Part shown: one piece after another, positions 25,628-32,061 of the stretch | How the letters are laid out: the number at the start of each line of letters is the position of its first letter | How positions within the stretch are numbered: position 1 is the stretch's first letter | Assembly (NCBI GenBank): GCA_017938425.1 | Contig: JAGBBQ010000032.1 | Coordinates: 1-49,658, forward strand | Reading direction: 5' to 3' | DNA: 49,658 nt | Origin: Clostridia bacterium | GTDB lineage: Bacteria > Bacillota > Clostridia > Oscillospirales > CAG-272 | Position numbers and translations under genes: made by a program | The notes under the pieces: generated by a model | What the model was told of the DNA's origin: nothing | Databases searched by the model: none | What the model saw: the letters and a program-made list of their open reading frames with translations, nothing else

Positions 25628-25849
25628 ATGAAACAAACTAATATTGACCTCGGCAGAATTGTCGGGGTAAACTTAAAACGTGCTATCAAGGAATCTAAGT
25701 GGAGAACTCAGGAGAAATTCTCTGAGGCTTTCGGTGCTGAGGTTAGAACCGTCGGAAGATGGTGCAATCAGGGTATAGATAAGCTTTCACTTGTTCAGCA
25801 GATAGCTGACTTTCTTGAAATAGACGTTTTTGCACTCCTCTCTTTGTGA
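25628..25849 (+). CDS. Small XRE-type helix-turn-helix protein
   Basis: 73 residues from the ATG at 25628 (AGGAGG nine bases before). The whole protein is one helix-turn-helix domain: VGVNLKRAIKESKWRTQEKFSEAFGAEVRTVGRWCNQGIDKLSLVQQIADFLEIDVFALL. The Gln-Glu-Lys-Phe and Val-Gly-Arg-Trp recognition pattern is that of Cro/C1-type regulators. It has its own promoter and terminator and stands 104 bases before the viperin operon, so it is the obvious candidate to control that operon. No operator was proven. A near direct repeat, GGTAAA (25901 and 25912 region), lies in the gap and could be a binding site. Confidence 0.8.
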   Translation: MKQTNIDLGRIVGVNLKRAIKESKWRTQEKFSEAFGAEVRTVGRWCNQGIDKLSLVQQIADFLEIDVFALLSL

Positions 25850-25863
25850 GAGGGGTGTTTTTT
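25833..25863 (+). terminator. Terminator overlapping the XRE stop codon
   Basis: The stem CACTCCTCTC (25833-25842) pairs with GAGAGGGGTG with one G-U pair, followed by TTTTTT. It separates the regulator from the viperin operon. No good sigma-A promoter is visible in the remaining 90 bases before 25954. Confidence 0.8.
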
Positions 25864-25953
25864 ATATGCAAAAACCGACATTTTCTGTCCTGTTACAGCG
25901 GTAAATAATCTGGTAAACTATAGACACAAAACAAACACAGGAGAATTTAACCG

Positions 25954-26808
25954 ATGAAGAAACCGAACGTAATTAACTTTCATATCACAGATGCATGTAA
26001 CTACACCTGCAAGCACTGCTTCGCTGACTTCAAGATGAAGGATCTGCCTCTTAAAGATGCTAAGAAGGTAATCGACAGTATCGAAGCATTCTTCCGAGAA
26101 AACGAGATCGATAACGGAAGAATCAACATCGCAGGTGGCGAACCCCTTATGTATCGTCATCTCGACGAAATAATCGATTACATAGCCGGGAAAAACATCA
26201 AGGTGTCGATTATCACAAACGGATCTCGCCTCACCGAAGAAAGAATAGCAGCTTGGTCGGGCAAGGTCGCAATGATCGGCATAAGCGTAGATGCGATCAA
26301 TTCGTATACTAATGTTCATATCGGAAGATGTGATGCGCATCAGACTACAAATGACCTCGATCATCTCGTAAAAATGGCCGAAGCCATTCACAAGGGAGGG
26401 ATCAAGCTGAAAATTAATACGGTCGTATCAAGAGAAAACCTCGATGAAGATATGCTTTCGGTTTACAAAGCACTTAAACCTGATAGGCTTAAGCTTATCT
26501 ACATTCATGTTGTGCATAACGTAAACGAATGGCCCGAAAAAATGGATATTATCCCTACTGTTAGTGAGTACAACGAGTTTGTAGAGAAAAACCGCTACGA
26601 GGAAAACTGCGAGCTTGTCCTCGAAAGACCGATGGAGATGCAAAACTCCTACTTTATGATAAACCCCCATGGAGAGGTTTATATAAACTGCTTCGGACTC
26701 GAGAAAAAGTATGGTAACTCCATATATGAATCACTTTCGGAAATCTTCTCAAGACTTCCGTTCGATAAAAGCAAATTCGATTTAAGATACGAAAATGAAG
26801 AGGTGTAA
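25954..26808 (+). CDS. Prokaryotic viperin (antiviral radical SAM nucleotide-analogue synthase)
   Basis: 284 residues, full length. The radical SAM cluster motif is ACNYTCKHCF (Cys15, 19, 22) and the SAM-binding motif is GGEP (61-64). The rest matches animal viperin in order and spacing: SVDAINSYTNVHIGR (101-115; viperin SCDSFDEEVNVLIGR), KINTVVSRENLDEDM (133-147; KINSVINRFNVEEDM), PDRLK (156-160; PVRWK) and LVLERPMEMQNSY (221-233; LVPESNQKMKDSY), then a single Cys246. Viperins remove the 3'-hydroxyl from CTP, GTP or UTP, giving 3'-deoxy-3',4'-didehydro nucleotides that stop phage RNA synthesis. Differences (Ala104 for Ser, Arg225-Pro226 for Ser-Asn) may shift nucleotide choice. A SPASM-type peptide maturase is unlikely because extra cysteine clusters are missing. 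First gene of a three-gene operon. Confidence 0.87.
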   Translation: MKKPNVINFHITDACNYTCKHCFADFKMKDLPLKDAKKVIDSIEAFFRENEIDNGRINIAGGEPLMYRHLDEIIDYIAGKNIKVSIITNGSRLTEERIAAWSGKVAMIGISVDAINSYTNVHIGRCDAHQTTNDLDHLVKMAEAIHKGGIKLKINTVVSRENLDEDMLSVYKALKPDRLKLIYIHVVHNVNEWPEKMDIIPTVSEYNEFVEKNRYEENCELVLERPMEMQNSYFMINPHGEVYINCFGLEKKYGNSIYESLSEIFSRLPFDKSKFDLRYENEEV

Positions 26809-26810
26809 AG

Positions 26811-27566
26811 ATGACGAAACAGAGATATTACAGAGTCGGCGCATTTTACAGAGATGAAAACAGCAAATCGGTCATAGTTCAGTGCTATGACCGAAAGGAA
26901 GCGGAAAACTGGATCCCCGGGGTAAAAGCAATGCTTTACCCCGGGGAGAATACAGAAAACTATAAAGTGAGGATTTTCGAATTTAAGCTTCAGATAAATC
27001 TTAGCAACCTCAATCATTACAGAATCGTCGTGGAACGTCCCATGCAACGAGAGTTTAAGGACTTTGATGAGGAGATGGAATATGACAACTCTTTGGCTTT
27101 TGATGCCGTTGTAGAGGCGGATGACGAAGAAGAAGCGAAGGAGATATTCTTTCAGGATTGGTTTGACTTTTATGCACTGGGAAAGAAGCCCGAGGAGTAC
27201 GATATCTATGTTGATGAAGTCCCTCTGGAAGAAATGATTGAAAAAGAACAGAGAATGCTTCGTCAAAGGCTCATTAGCAAATATGTTGCGGAGAACTTTG
27301 GGGATATGTCTGTACGTGAATTTAATCAAATGATGCGGCGCGACGATGAAGAAGAACAAAACCAAATGTTTTACAAAGCGCTTGCAGACCATTTGAAGAT
27401 GGTTCGTATGGCAGAGTACCTTGAAAAAAGGCTCGACACAGATAAGCTTACACACGCGGAGTTCTGCAAAATCCGAGACGAGCTTTGCGTGGCTAAGGTA
27501 GGAGATGAATTTGAGAAAATTAATCTTGCCGCGACAGCAAAATACGGAAGGGAAGTGATAGAGTAA
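26811..27566 (+). CDS. Unknown protein between viperin and exonuclease
   Basis: 251 residues, starting two bases after the viperin stop, with its GAGGTG ribosome site inside the viperin tail. No family recognised. The first 130 residues look like two similar beta-alpha units: YYRVGAFYRDENSKSVIVQCYDRKEAENW and HYRIVVERPMQ...FDAVVEADDEEEAKEIF. The second resembles small domains with a VxAxdxxEAk strand-helix. Residues 140-251 are helical and charged (MIEKEQRMLRQRL, MMRRDDEEEQNQM). Strongly acidic overall, with no membrane segment. A deep hairpin (26914-26947) sits inside its coding sequence. Co-translation suggests a partner or regulator of the viperin or the exonuclease (inference). Confidence 0.82.
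   Translation: MTKQRYYRVGAFYRDENSKSVIVQCYDRKEAENWIPGVKAMLYPGENTENYKVRIFEFKLQINLSNLNHYRIVVERPMQREFKDFDEEMEYDNSLAFDAVVEADDEEEAKEIFFQDWFDFYALGKKPEEYDIYVDEVPLEEMIEKEQRMLRQRLISKYVAENFGDMSVREFNQMMRRDDEEEQNQMFYKALADHLKMVRMAEYLEKRLDTDKLTHAEFCKIRDELCVAKVGDEFEKINLAATAKYGREVIE
26914..26947 (+). other. Strong GC-rich hairpin within the unknown operon gene
   Basis: CCCCGGGGTAAA (26915-26926) pairs perfectly with TTTACCCCGGGG (26935-26946). One more T-A pair closes the outside, and GC/GC with a bulged A extends the inside. It stands out because the gene around it is AT-rich. No T run follows, so it is not a standard terminator. Confidence 0.7.
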
Positions 27567-28654
27567 TGAAATACTTATTCTTTGATATAGAATGCGCAGA
27601 CGGTGGCAAAGCCACCATCTGCTCCTTTGGTTACGTGATCGCTGATATGGATTTCAAGATTCTCAAGCGCGAAGATATTATAATGAACCCAGAGGGGCAT
27701 TTCTTCCTGACAGGCAGAGCCGGACGACCTGATGTGCAGCTCGCTTACCCAAAAGAGACCTTCTTCAGATCTCCGAAGTTCCCAAGATTTCATAGCAAGT
27801 TAAAAGCTTTGCTTGAGAACGAGGAGTATTACATAATCGGCCACTCTATCGGCGATGACGTTACCTACTTAAATAAGGCTTGCGACAGATATAATCTTGA
27901 ACCGTTTAAGTTCTCTTACTTCGATACGCAGAGAATGCATCGGGAGTTGAGCGGAGAGAATAAACCAATTTCTCTGGAACGCGCACTTGAGGCATATGAG
28001 ATAACCGAAAAATTTCGTTATCATCAGAGTGTTGAAGATGCTAGAGCAACTATGTTTCTTTTTGAAGCACTGCTTAAAAGAGCAAAAATGCCATTCGAGG
28101 TTTACAAAAACAGCACAGATCGTTGTACGGGTAGTACCGAAGCCGGAAAATCCTCTTGGGATTATATCCCTCCCGAAAGTGAATATAAGCGTCTCCGCGA
28201 AAACAGGTTGAAGGGGGAAAAAGGCGACAACGCAATGCTTCGCGGCAGAAGAAATCACACACTCTTCTTGCGTTACTTGGATTTCGGTGAAGGTATCGGG
28301 GAAAAGAGTGACAAGCTCAAGGGCAAGAAGGTCACGATTTCGATGAACTATGAAACCGAGCATTTCAAGGAGATGATGATCCTTGCCGGGATGATCAAAG
28401 CCGCCGGTGGCGAGTATGTGCTTATGGCATCCAAGGCTGATATCTTCGCAACCGTTGACGTCAAAGACGAAGACGGAAACTCGCGCAGATGCTCTAGAGG
28501 AGATTACGTAAGAGCAGAAATCGAAAGCGGAAGAGATATTGAAGTAATTACCTTCGATGATCTTCTCACTCTTCTTGGTACAAGCCGTGAAGAACTCGAA
28601 TCCATGCCGGAAATAGATGTGGCTTATTTGCTCGATGAAAAATACAAGCGATAA
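27566..28654 (+). CDS. DEDDh 3'-5' exonuclease with C-terminal BRCT-like domain
   Basis: 362 residues. Its ATG overlaps the previous stop (TAATG). Residues 1-170 are an RNase T/DnaQ-type exonuclease: FFDIEC (Asp7, Glu9, Exo I), GHSIGDDV (Asp97 or Asp98, Exo II) and YHQSVEDA (His153, Asp158, Exo III), so all five DEDDh residues are present. Residues 175-245 are a basic linker. Residues 250-338 look like a BRCT domain (LKGKKVTISM, MILAGMIKAAGGEYVLM, DIEVITFDDLLTLL). It should trim nucleic acid 3' ends in the cytoplasm. Beside a viperin, it may remove ends blocked by the analogue or attack phage nucleic acid (inference). The 28655-28677 gap before the convergent gene shows no clear terminator. 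Confidence 0.85.
   Translation: MKYLFFDIECADGGKATICSFGYVIADMDFKILKREDIIMNPEGHFFLTGRAGRPDVQLAYPKETFFRSPKFPRFHSKLKALLENEEYYIIGHSIGDDVTYLNKACDRYNLEPFKFSYFDTQRMHRELSGENKPISLERALEAYEITEKFRYHQSVEDARATMFLFEALLKRAKMPFEVYKNSTDRCTGSTEAGKSSWDYIPPESEYKRLRENRLKGEKGDNAMLRGRRNHTLFLRYLDFGEGIGEKSDKLKGKKVTISMNYETEHFKEMMILAGMIKAAGGEYVLMASKADIFATVDVKDEDGNSRRCSRGDYVRAEIESGRDIEVITFDDLLTLLGTSREELESMPEIDVAYLLDEKYKR
27596..27622 (+). other. Hairpin just inside the exonuclease gene
   Basis: GCAGA-C-GGTGGC pairs with GCCACC-A-TCTGC around an AAA loop (11 pairs, one mismatch), starting 30 bases after the start codon. It may slow translation or RNA decay. Confidence 0.5.
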
Positions 28655-28677
28655 GTGTTTTACTTCATAAAAAACGA

Positions 28678-29088
28678 TTATCGGGAAAGCTCCTCGGTGA
28701 GCCTGAGGATCTCGGGCGCGCGCTTTTTGCGAAGGATGCGCACCGTGAGGTTATAGATCGGGTAGGCGAGGACCGCGAGCACGCCGCCGAAAAGCCCGAC
28801 CGCGATGCCGACCGCCGTTGTGCCGCCCGTGAGCCCGAGATATGCCGAAAGCTCGGTCATGATCACGCTCATGCCGAGGCCGAGGATCAGCGTACCGAGC
28901 ACGCCGAAGACGAGGGATACCGCCTGTGCGGTCTGCGTAACGCTCCGATCCAGGCGGCGCAGGCGCTGCAGCTTATCCTCCTTTTCGGTAGGCGCCTCGT
29001 ATTTTTCGCGGATGCGGCGGATCTCCGCCTGCTCCGCGGCGGAGTAGGTATAGGAGAAGCTCTCCTGCGCGTTATTACTTTTGTCCAT
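28678..29088 (-). CDS. Small two-helix membrane protein (paralogue of those at 35156 and 35553)
   Basis: 136 residues. An N-terminal cytoplasmic part has YSAAEQAEIRRIREKY and RRLDRSV, followed by two membrane helices (about 62-82 and 90-112) and a short basic tail (RILRKKRAPEILRL). Three relatives occur in this window, sharing the IRxKY box, the LRxLD box, a GxGMS segment in the first helix and the AYPIY-type end of the second. I do not recognise a named function. It is the last gene of the two-component operon and overlaps the upstream membrane protein gene by 14 bases. Normal host base composition returns here after the AT-rich island. Confidence 0.82.
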   Translation of the reverse strand: MDKSNNAQESFSYTYSAAEQAEIRRIREKYEAPTEKEDKLQRLRRLDRSVTQTAQAVSLVFGVLGTLILGLGMSVIMTELSAYLGLTGGTTAVGIAVGLFGGVLAVLAYPIYNLTVRILRKKRAPEILRLTEELSR

Positions 29089-29971
29089 TTTCTGTTTCTT
29101 CCTTCATTTTCTTAAGCTCCCGCGTGCCCCTTGCGATCATATGGACCGCGATTGTGAGAACGGTCGCCATGACCGCGATGCCCACGCAGCCGAGCATTAT
29201 TTTTTGTTCTGTCGCGCCCATCGAGCCGTCCGAGAACGCGGTCAGCAGCGTGGAGGTCAGCGTGAGCATAGAAACGCACGCGGCGGCGAAGCTGATCGCC
29301 TTGGACGCCGAAAAGACGGGGCTTTTGTATTTTTTGAATTTCACCATCTGGACGATCGCCAGCGTGAAGGCGGTGAAGGTGTAGGCGGCGATCGCGATCG
29401 CCGTGATCATATGGTGCGAAAAGGTCCTGCCCCAGTAGACCATAAAGAAAACGATCAGCGAGAGCGCAAGGTTCATCACCAAGAGGATCCTGCCGCAGGC
29501 ACGGTATCTCAGCAGCTCGCTTTTTTGCCTCTCCCCGGGCGCATAACGCTTGGTGTGCGAAAGCAAAAAGAAGCGCATCGCGCCAAGGCAGAGGTAGTAT
29601 ACGCCGAGCGAGGAGAACCAGAAGGTGCGGTGGTAAACGCCGAGCCAAAGGTGAAAAAGGCCGTAGCCGACGTTGATATAAAACGAGCCGTAGAGCGAGA
29701 TATGCACGCGCAGGCGCGGATCGTCAAAATAGCGGCGCACGTAGCGGTTTTCATTCTTGACGGCCTTAAAGAACGCGATCACGCGCGGCATCTTTATACA
29801 CCACACCGTCAGGGCGTAGGCGCTGACCGCGTAGGAGAGGATCGCGAGGGGCGAATCGTTTTCAAGATAGAGCGCGGTGAGCAAAAGCAGCACCGCCGCG
29901 ATCGGGATCAAGGCGATCATGATCGCGATATGAGGGAAGAGAAGCGCTTTCGTGATCTTCTTAAGCTTCAT
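29075..29971 (-). CDS. Conserved polytopic membrane protein in the two-component operon
   Basis: 298 residues with about eight hydrophobic helices, including IAIMIALIPIAAVLLLLTALY (about 14-34) and a last one near 265-285. A short conserved-looking loop at 68-90 (KAVKNENRYVRRYFDDPRLRV) separates the first and second pairs. The C-terminus is charged (RGTRELKKMKEETENGQK). No transporter or enzyme motif is visible. The gene overlaps the histidine kinase by 11 bases and the following small membrane gene by 14, so all four products are made together. It may be the sensed partner, an accessory sensor or the target of the kinase. Confidence 0.82.
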   Translation of the reverse strand: MKLKKITKALLFPHIAIMIALIPIAAVLLLLTALYLENDSPLAILSYAVSAYALTVWCIKMPRVIAFFKAVKNENRYVRRYFDDPRLRVHISLYGSFYINVGYGLFHLWLGVYHRTFWFSSLGVYYLCLGAMRFFLLSHTKRYAPGERQKSELLRYRACGRILLVMNLALSLIVFFMVYWGRTFSHHMITAIAIAAYTFTAFTLAIVQMVKFKKYKSPVFSASKAISFAAACVSMLTLTSTLLTAFSDGSMGATEQKIMLGCVGIAVMATVLTIAVHMIARGTRELKKMKEETENGQK

Positions 29972-31046
29972 TTCCCGCTCTCCTTATTCTTACCGTGAAG
30001 GTCGTGCCGATGCCGACGGCGCTCTCCACGCCGATCTCCGCGTCGAGGATATCCACCACGCGCTTGACGAGCGCAAGGCCGAGGCCGTTGCCCTGCGTGG
30101 CGTGCGAGGAGTCCCCTTGGTAGAATTTTTCAAAAATATGCGCACCGACCGCGCGGCTCATACCGCAGCCCGTATCGCTGATGCGCACGGTGGCGTGCGT
30201 TTCGTCCGCCTCGAGCGAAAGCGTGACCCTGCCGCCCTTGTCGGTGAACTTGAAGGCGTTGGAGAAAAGATTGTTCCAGACGAGCATCAGAAGCTCCGCG
30301 TCTGCCAGGACCTCGACGCCCTCGCAAAGCTCGGTCTCGATCGCGATCTCCTTCTTTTCCCAGATGCTCTCGTAGCCGAGCAGGCTCTCGCAGAGCTGCT
30401 CGCCAAGGTCAAAGCGCGAGAGGGAGGGATAGATCTGCTGATTTTCGAGACGGTTGAGCTTTAAGATGTTGGTCATCATATCGGCGAGGCGGCGCGCGTT
30501 GTCCCTCACCGCCGTGGCGTATTCGATGCGCTTTTCCTCGGCAAGCGCGGGTGCGGCGAGCAGCGTGCCGTAATTCTGCATCACGGCGAGCGGCGTTTTC
30601 ATCTCGTGCGAGACGTTGGCGATAAAGTCGGTGCGCAGCGTTTCCACCCCCGAAAGCTCCTCTGCCATCTTATTGATGCACGCTGCGATCTCGTTAAAGG
30701 AGTCGTCCGTGCCGATCCTCGCGATCGGCTCGATGCGTGCGCTGAAGTCACCCTCGATCATCCGCGAGGTCGCGGCGACGATCTGCTTGACGGGGCGCTC
30801 CACCGTGTATTTGCGGCGAAGGAAGTCGATCACCGACATACCGATGCTGATCAGCACCACGTTCACCATCGTGATCTTGGCCGCCAGCGTGATCTCGCTT
30901 TGCGTGAACTCTCTTCCGAGCGATTCCTGCAGGGCGGAGACGAAGAGCATAACGGTGCAGGTCGCGACGAACGCGGCAAGCAGGAAGAAGACGAAAAAGC
31001 TGCTGAGCGTTTGGATGACTCTTTGGTATCTGCGATCCCTTTTCAC
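29961..31046 (-). CDS. Sensor histidine kinase
   Basis: 361 residues from a GTG start that overlaps the regulator's stop (GTGA). Two membrane helices (about 12-36 and 52-74) enclose a very short outside loop of about 15 residues, so it probably senses within the membrane or through a partner. A HAMP linker follows (RRKYTVERPVKQIVAATSRMI). The phospho-acceptor box is FIANVSHEMKTPLA (His147). The ATPase boxes are NNLFSNAFKF (N), DTGCGM (G1) and GNGLGLAL (G2). It phosphorylates the OmpR-type regulator encoded immediately upstream. Confidence 0.95.
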   Translation of the reverse strand: MKRDRRYQRVIQTLSSFFVFFLLAAFVATCTVMLFVSALQESLGREFTQSEITLAAKITMVNVVLISIGMSVIDFLRRKYTVERPVKQIVAATSRMIEGDFSARIEPIARIGTDDSFNEIAACINKMAEELSGVETLRTDFIANVSHEMKTPLAVMQNYGTLLAAPALAEEKRIEYATAVRDNARRLADMMTNILKLNRLENQQIYPSLSRFDLGEQLCESLLGYESIWEKKEIAIETELCEGVEVLADAELLMLVWNNLFSNAFKFTDKGGRVTLSLEADETHATVRISDTGCGMSRAVGAHIFEKFYQGDSSHATQGNGLGLALVKRVVDILDAEIGVESAVGIGTTFTVRIRRAGNEA

Positions 31047-31714
31047 TTGATCACCGCCTTGTAGCCGAGCCCGTGCACGGTCTGTATCTCAAAGTCGTCG
31101 CAGGCGGCAAGCTTTGCACGCAGCTTGGTCATATAGACGTCCACGGTCCGCGTGCCGCTCTGCGTATCCACGTCCCAGAATTCATCCATCAGTTGGGTGC
31201 GCGTGAAGGTCTTTTTCGGATAGGAGAGAAGCTTATAGAGAAGGTCGAATTCTCTCGCGGTCAGCGGGATCTCCTCGCCGTCAAGCGCCGCGCTCCTCTC
31301 GTCCGCATCCATCGTGAAGCCGCCGACCGTCAGACGGCGGCTCGACGCGATCTTTGCGCGGCGCAGCAGCGCGCCGATGCGCAGAAACAGCTCGTCGAGA
31401 TCGATGGGCTTGGTCATATAATCGTCAATACCGATGCGGTAGCCCCTTTGCTTGGAGGCAAAGTCGTCCCGCGCGGTCATAAACAGGATCGGAATGTCGC
31501 TGTTCAGCGCGCGCACGGTCTTGGCAAATTCAAAGCCGTCGATATTCGGCATCATAATGTCCGAAACGATGAGATCGAAGGTCGTCTTATACATCTCGTC
31601 GTAGGCGCTCTCCGCGTCGAGACAGCCCGTCGCCTCGTAGCCGCTGCCGTTCAGAAACGAGCAAACGCTGCGATTGAGGTCTCTGTCATCCTCCACGATC
31701 AGAATTTTGAACAT
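31043..31714 (-). CDS. OmpR/PhoB family response regulator
   Basis: 223 residues from the ATG at 31714, which follows AGGAGGAAGG; an earlier in-frame codon at 31774 lies over the promoter. The receiver domain has VEDDRD (acidic pocket), phospho-acceptor Asp52 in IVSDIMMPNIDG, Thr in LFMTARDD and Lys in DYMTKPID. The C-terminal winged helix has LTAREFDLLYKLLSYPKKTFTR and RTVDVYMTKLRAKL, then VHGLGYKAV. It is the first gene of the four-gene operon and translationally coupled to the kinase. Confidence 0.95.
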   Translation of the reverse strand: MFKILIVEDDRDLNRSVCSFLNGSGYEATGCLDAESAYDEMYKTTFDLIVSDIMMPNIDGFEFAKTVRALNSDIPILFMTARDDFASKQRGYRIGIDDYMTKPIDLDELFLRIGALLRRAKIASSRRLTVGGFTMDADERSAALDGEEIPLTAREFDLLYKLLSYPKKTFTRTQLMDEFWDVDTQSGTRTVDVYMTKLRAKLAACDDFEIQTVHGLGYKAVIK

Positions 31715-31760
31715 AGCCCTTCCTCCTTTGGGTGCATTTTTGCGCGGTATCATTTTCTCT

Positions 31761-31769
31761 ATTATAACA
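31761..31769 (-). promoter_or_regulatory. Possible extended -10 promoter of the two-component operon
   Basis: Minus strand TGTTATAAT: a perfect -10 with an upstream TG, about 47 bases before the ATG. No good -35 is seen 17 bases upstream, which would fit activation by a regulator. Confidence 0.45.
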
Positions 31770-31816
31770 CGCAAATGTTAAGATTTTGTTTGCGTTTTCA
31801 AATATCGCGGTTTTTT

Positions 31817-31853
31817 TGAAAAAAAGAAAAAGCAACGCATATTCTGCGTTGCT
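31817..31853 (-). terminator. Terminator of the feo operon
   Basis: On the minus strand AGCAACGCA pairs with TGCGTTGCT (31831-31853), followed by a T-rich tail (31817-31830). Confidence 0.8.
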
Positions 31854-31877
31854 TTGCAGGGTGTAGCCTGTCTTTCG

Positions 31878-32060
31878 TTACTGCTTTTTATCCTCGACAG
31901 AGGAGCTCGCGGCGCAGCCGCCGCATTTGTGCGCGCATTGCTTCGCGTACGGACAGCCGACGCATTTCTCGCCGCGCCGCTTGGCGCGGATGACGTAGAA
32001 TACGGCGGCGCCGACGATCAGAAGGATGGCGGCAATTGCAATGTAATCAATTGTTGTCAT
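31878..32060 (-). CDS. FeoB-associated Cys-rich membrane protein
   Basis: 60 residues. One N-terminal membrane helix (DYIAIAAILLIVGAAVFYVI) is followed by a basic stop and a cysteine-rich tail, CVGCPYAKQCAHKCGGC, with five cysteines and one histidine that could bind iron. This is the small protein commonly found after feoB in Clostridia. It starts one base after feoB ends, so it is co-translated. Its exact job in ferrous iron uptake is not settled; metal delivery to or gating of FeoB is the usual suggestion. Confidence 0.9.
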   Translation of the reverse strand: MTTIDYIAIAAILLIVGAAVFYVIRAKRRGEKCVGCPYAKQCAHKCGGCAASSSVEDKKQ

Positions 32061-32061
32061 T

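Noticed and set aside
25954..26808. Radical SAM protein as a peptide-modifying (SPASM) or cofactor (MoaA) enzyme.
   Set aside because: No C-terminal cysteine cluster and no precursor peptide gene nearby; the substrate motifs follow viperin instead.
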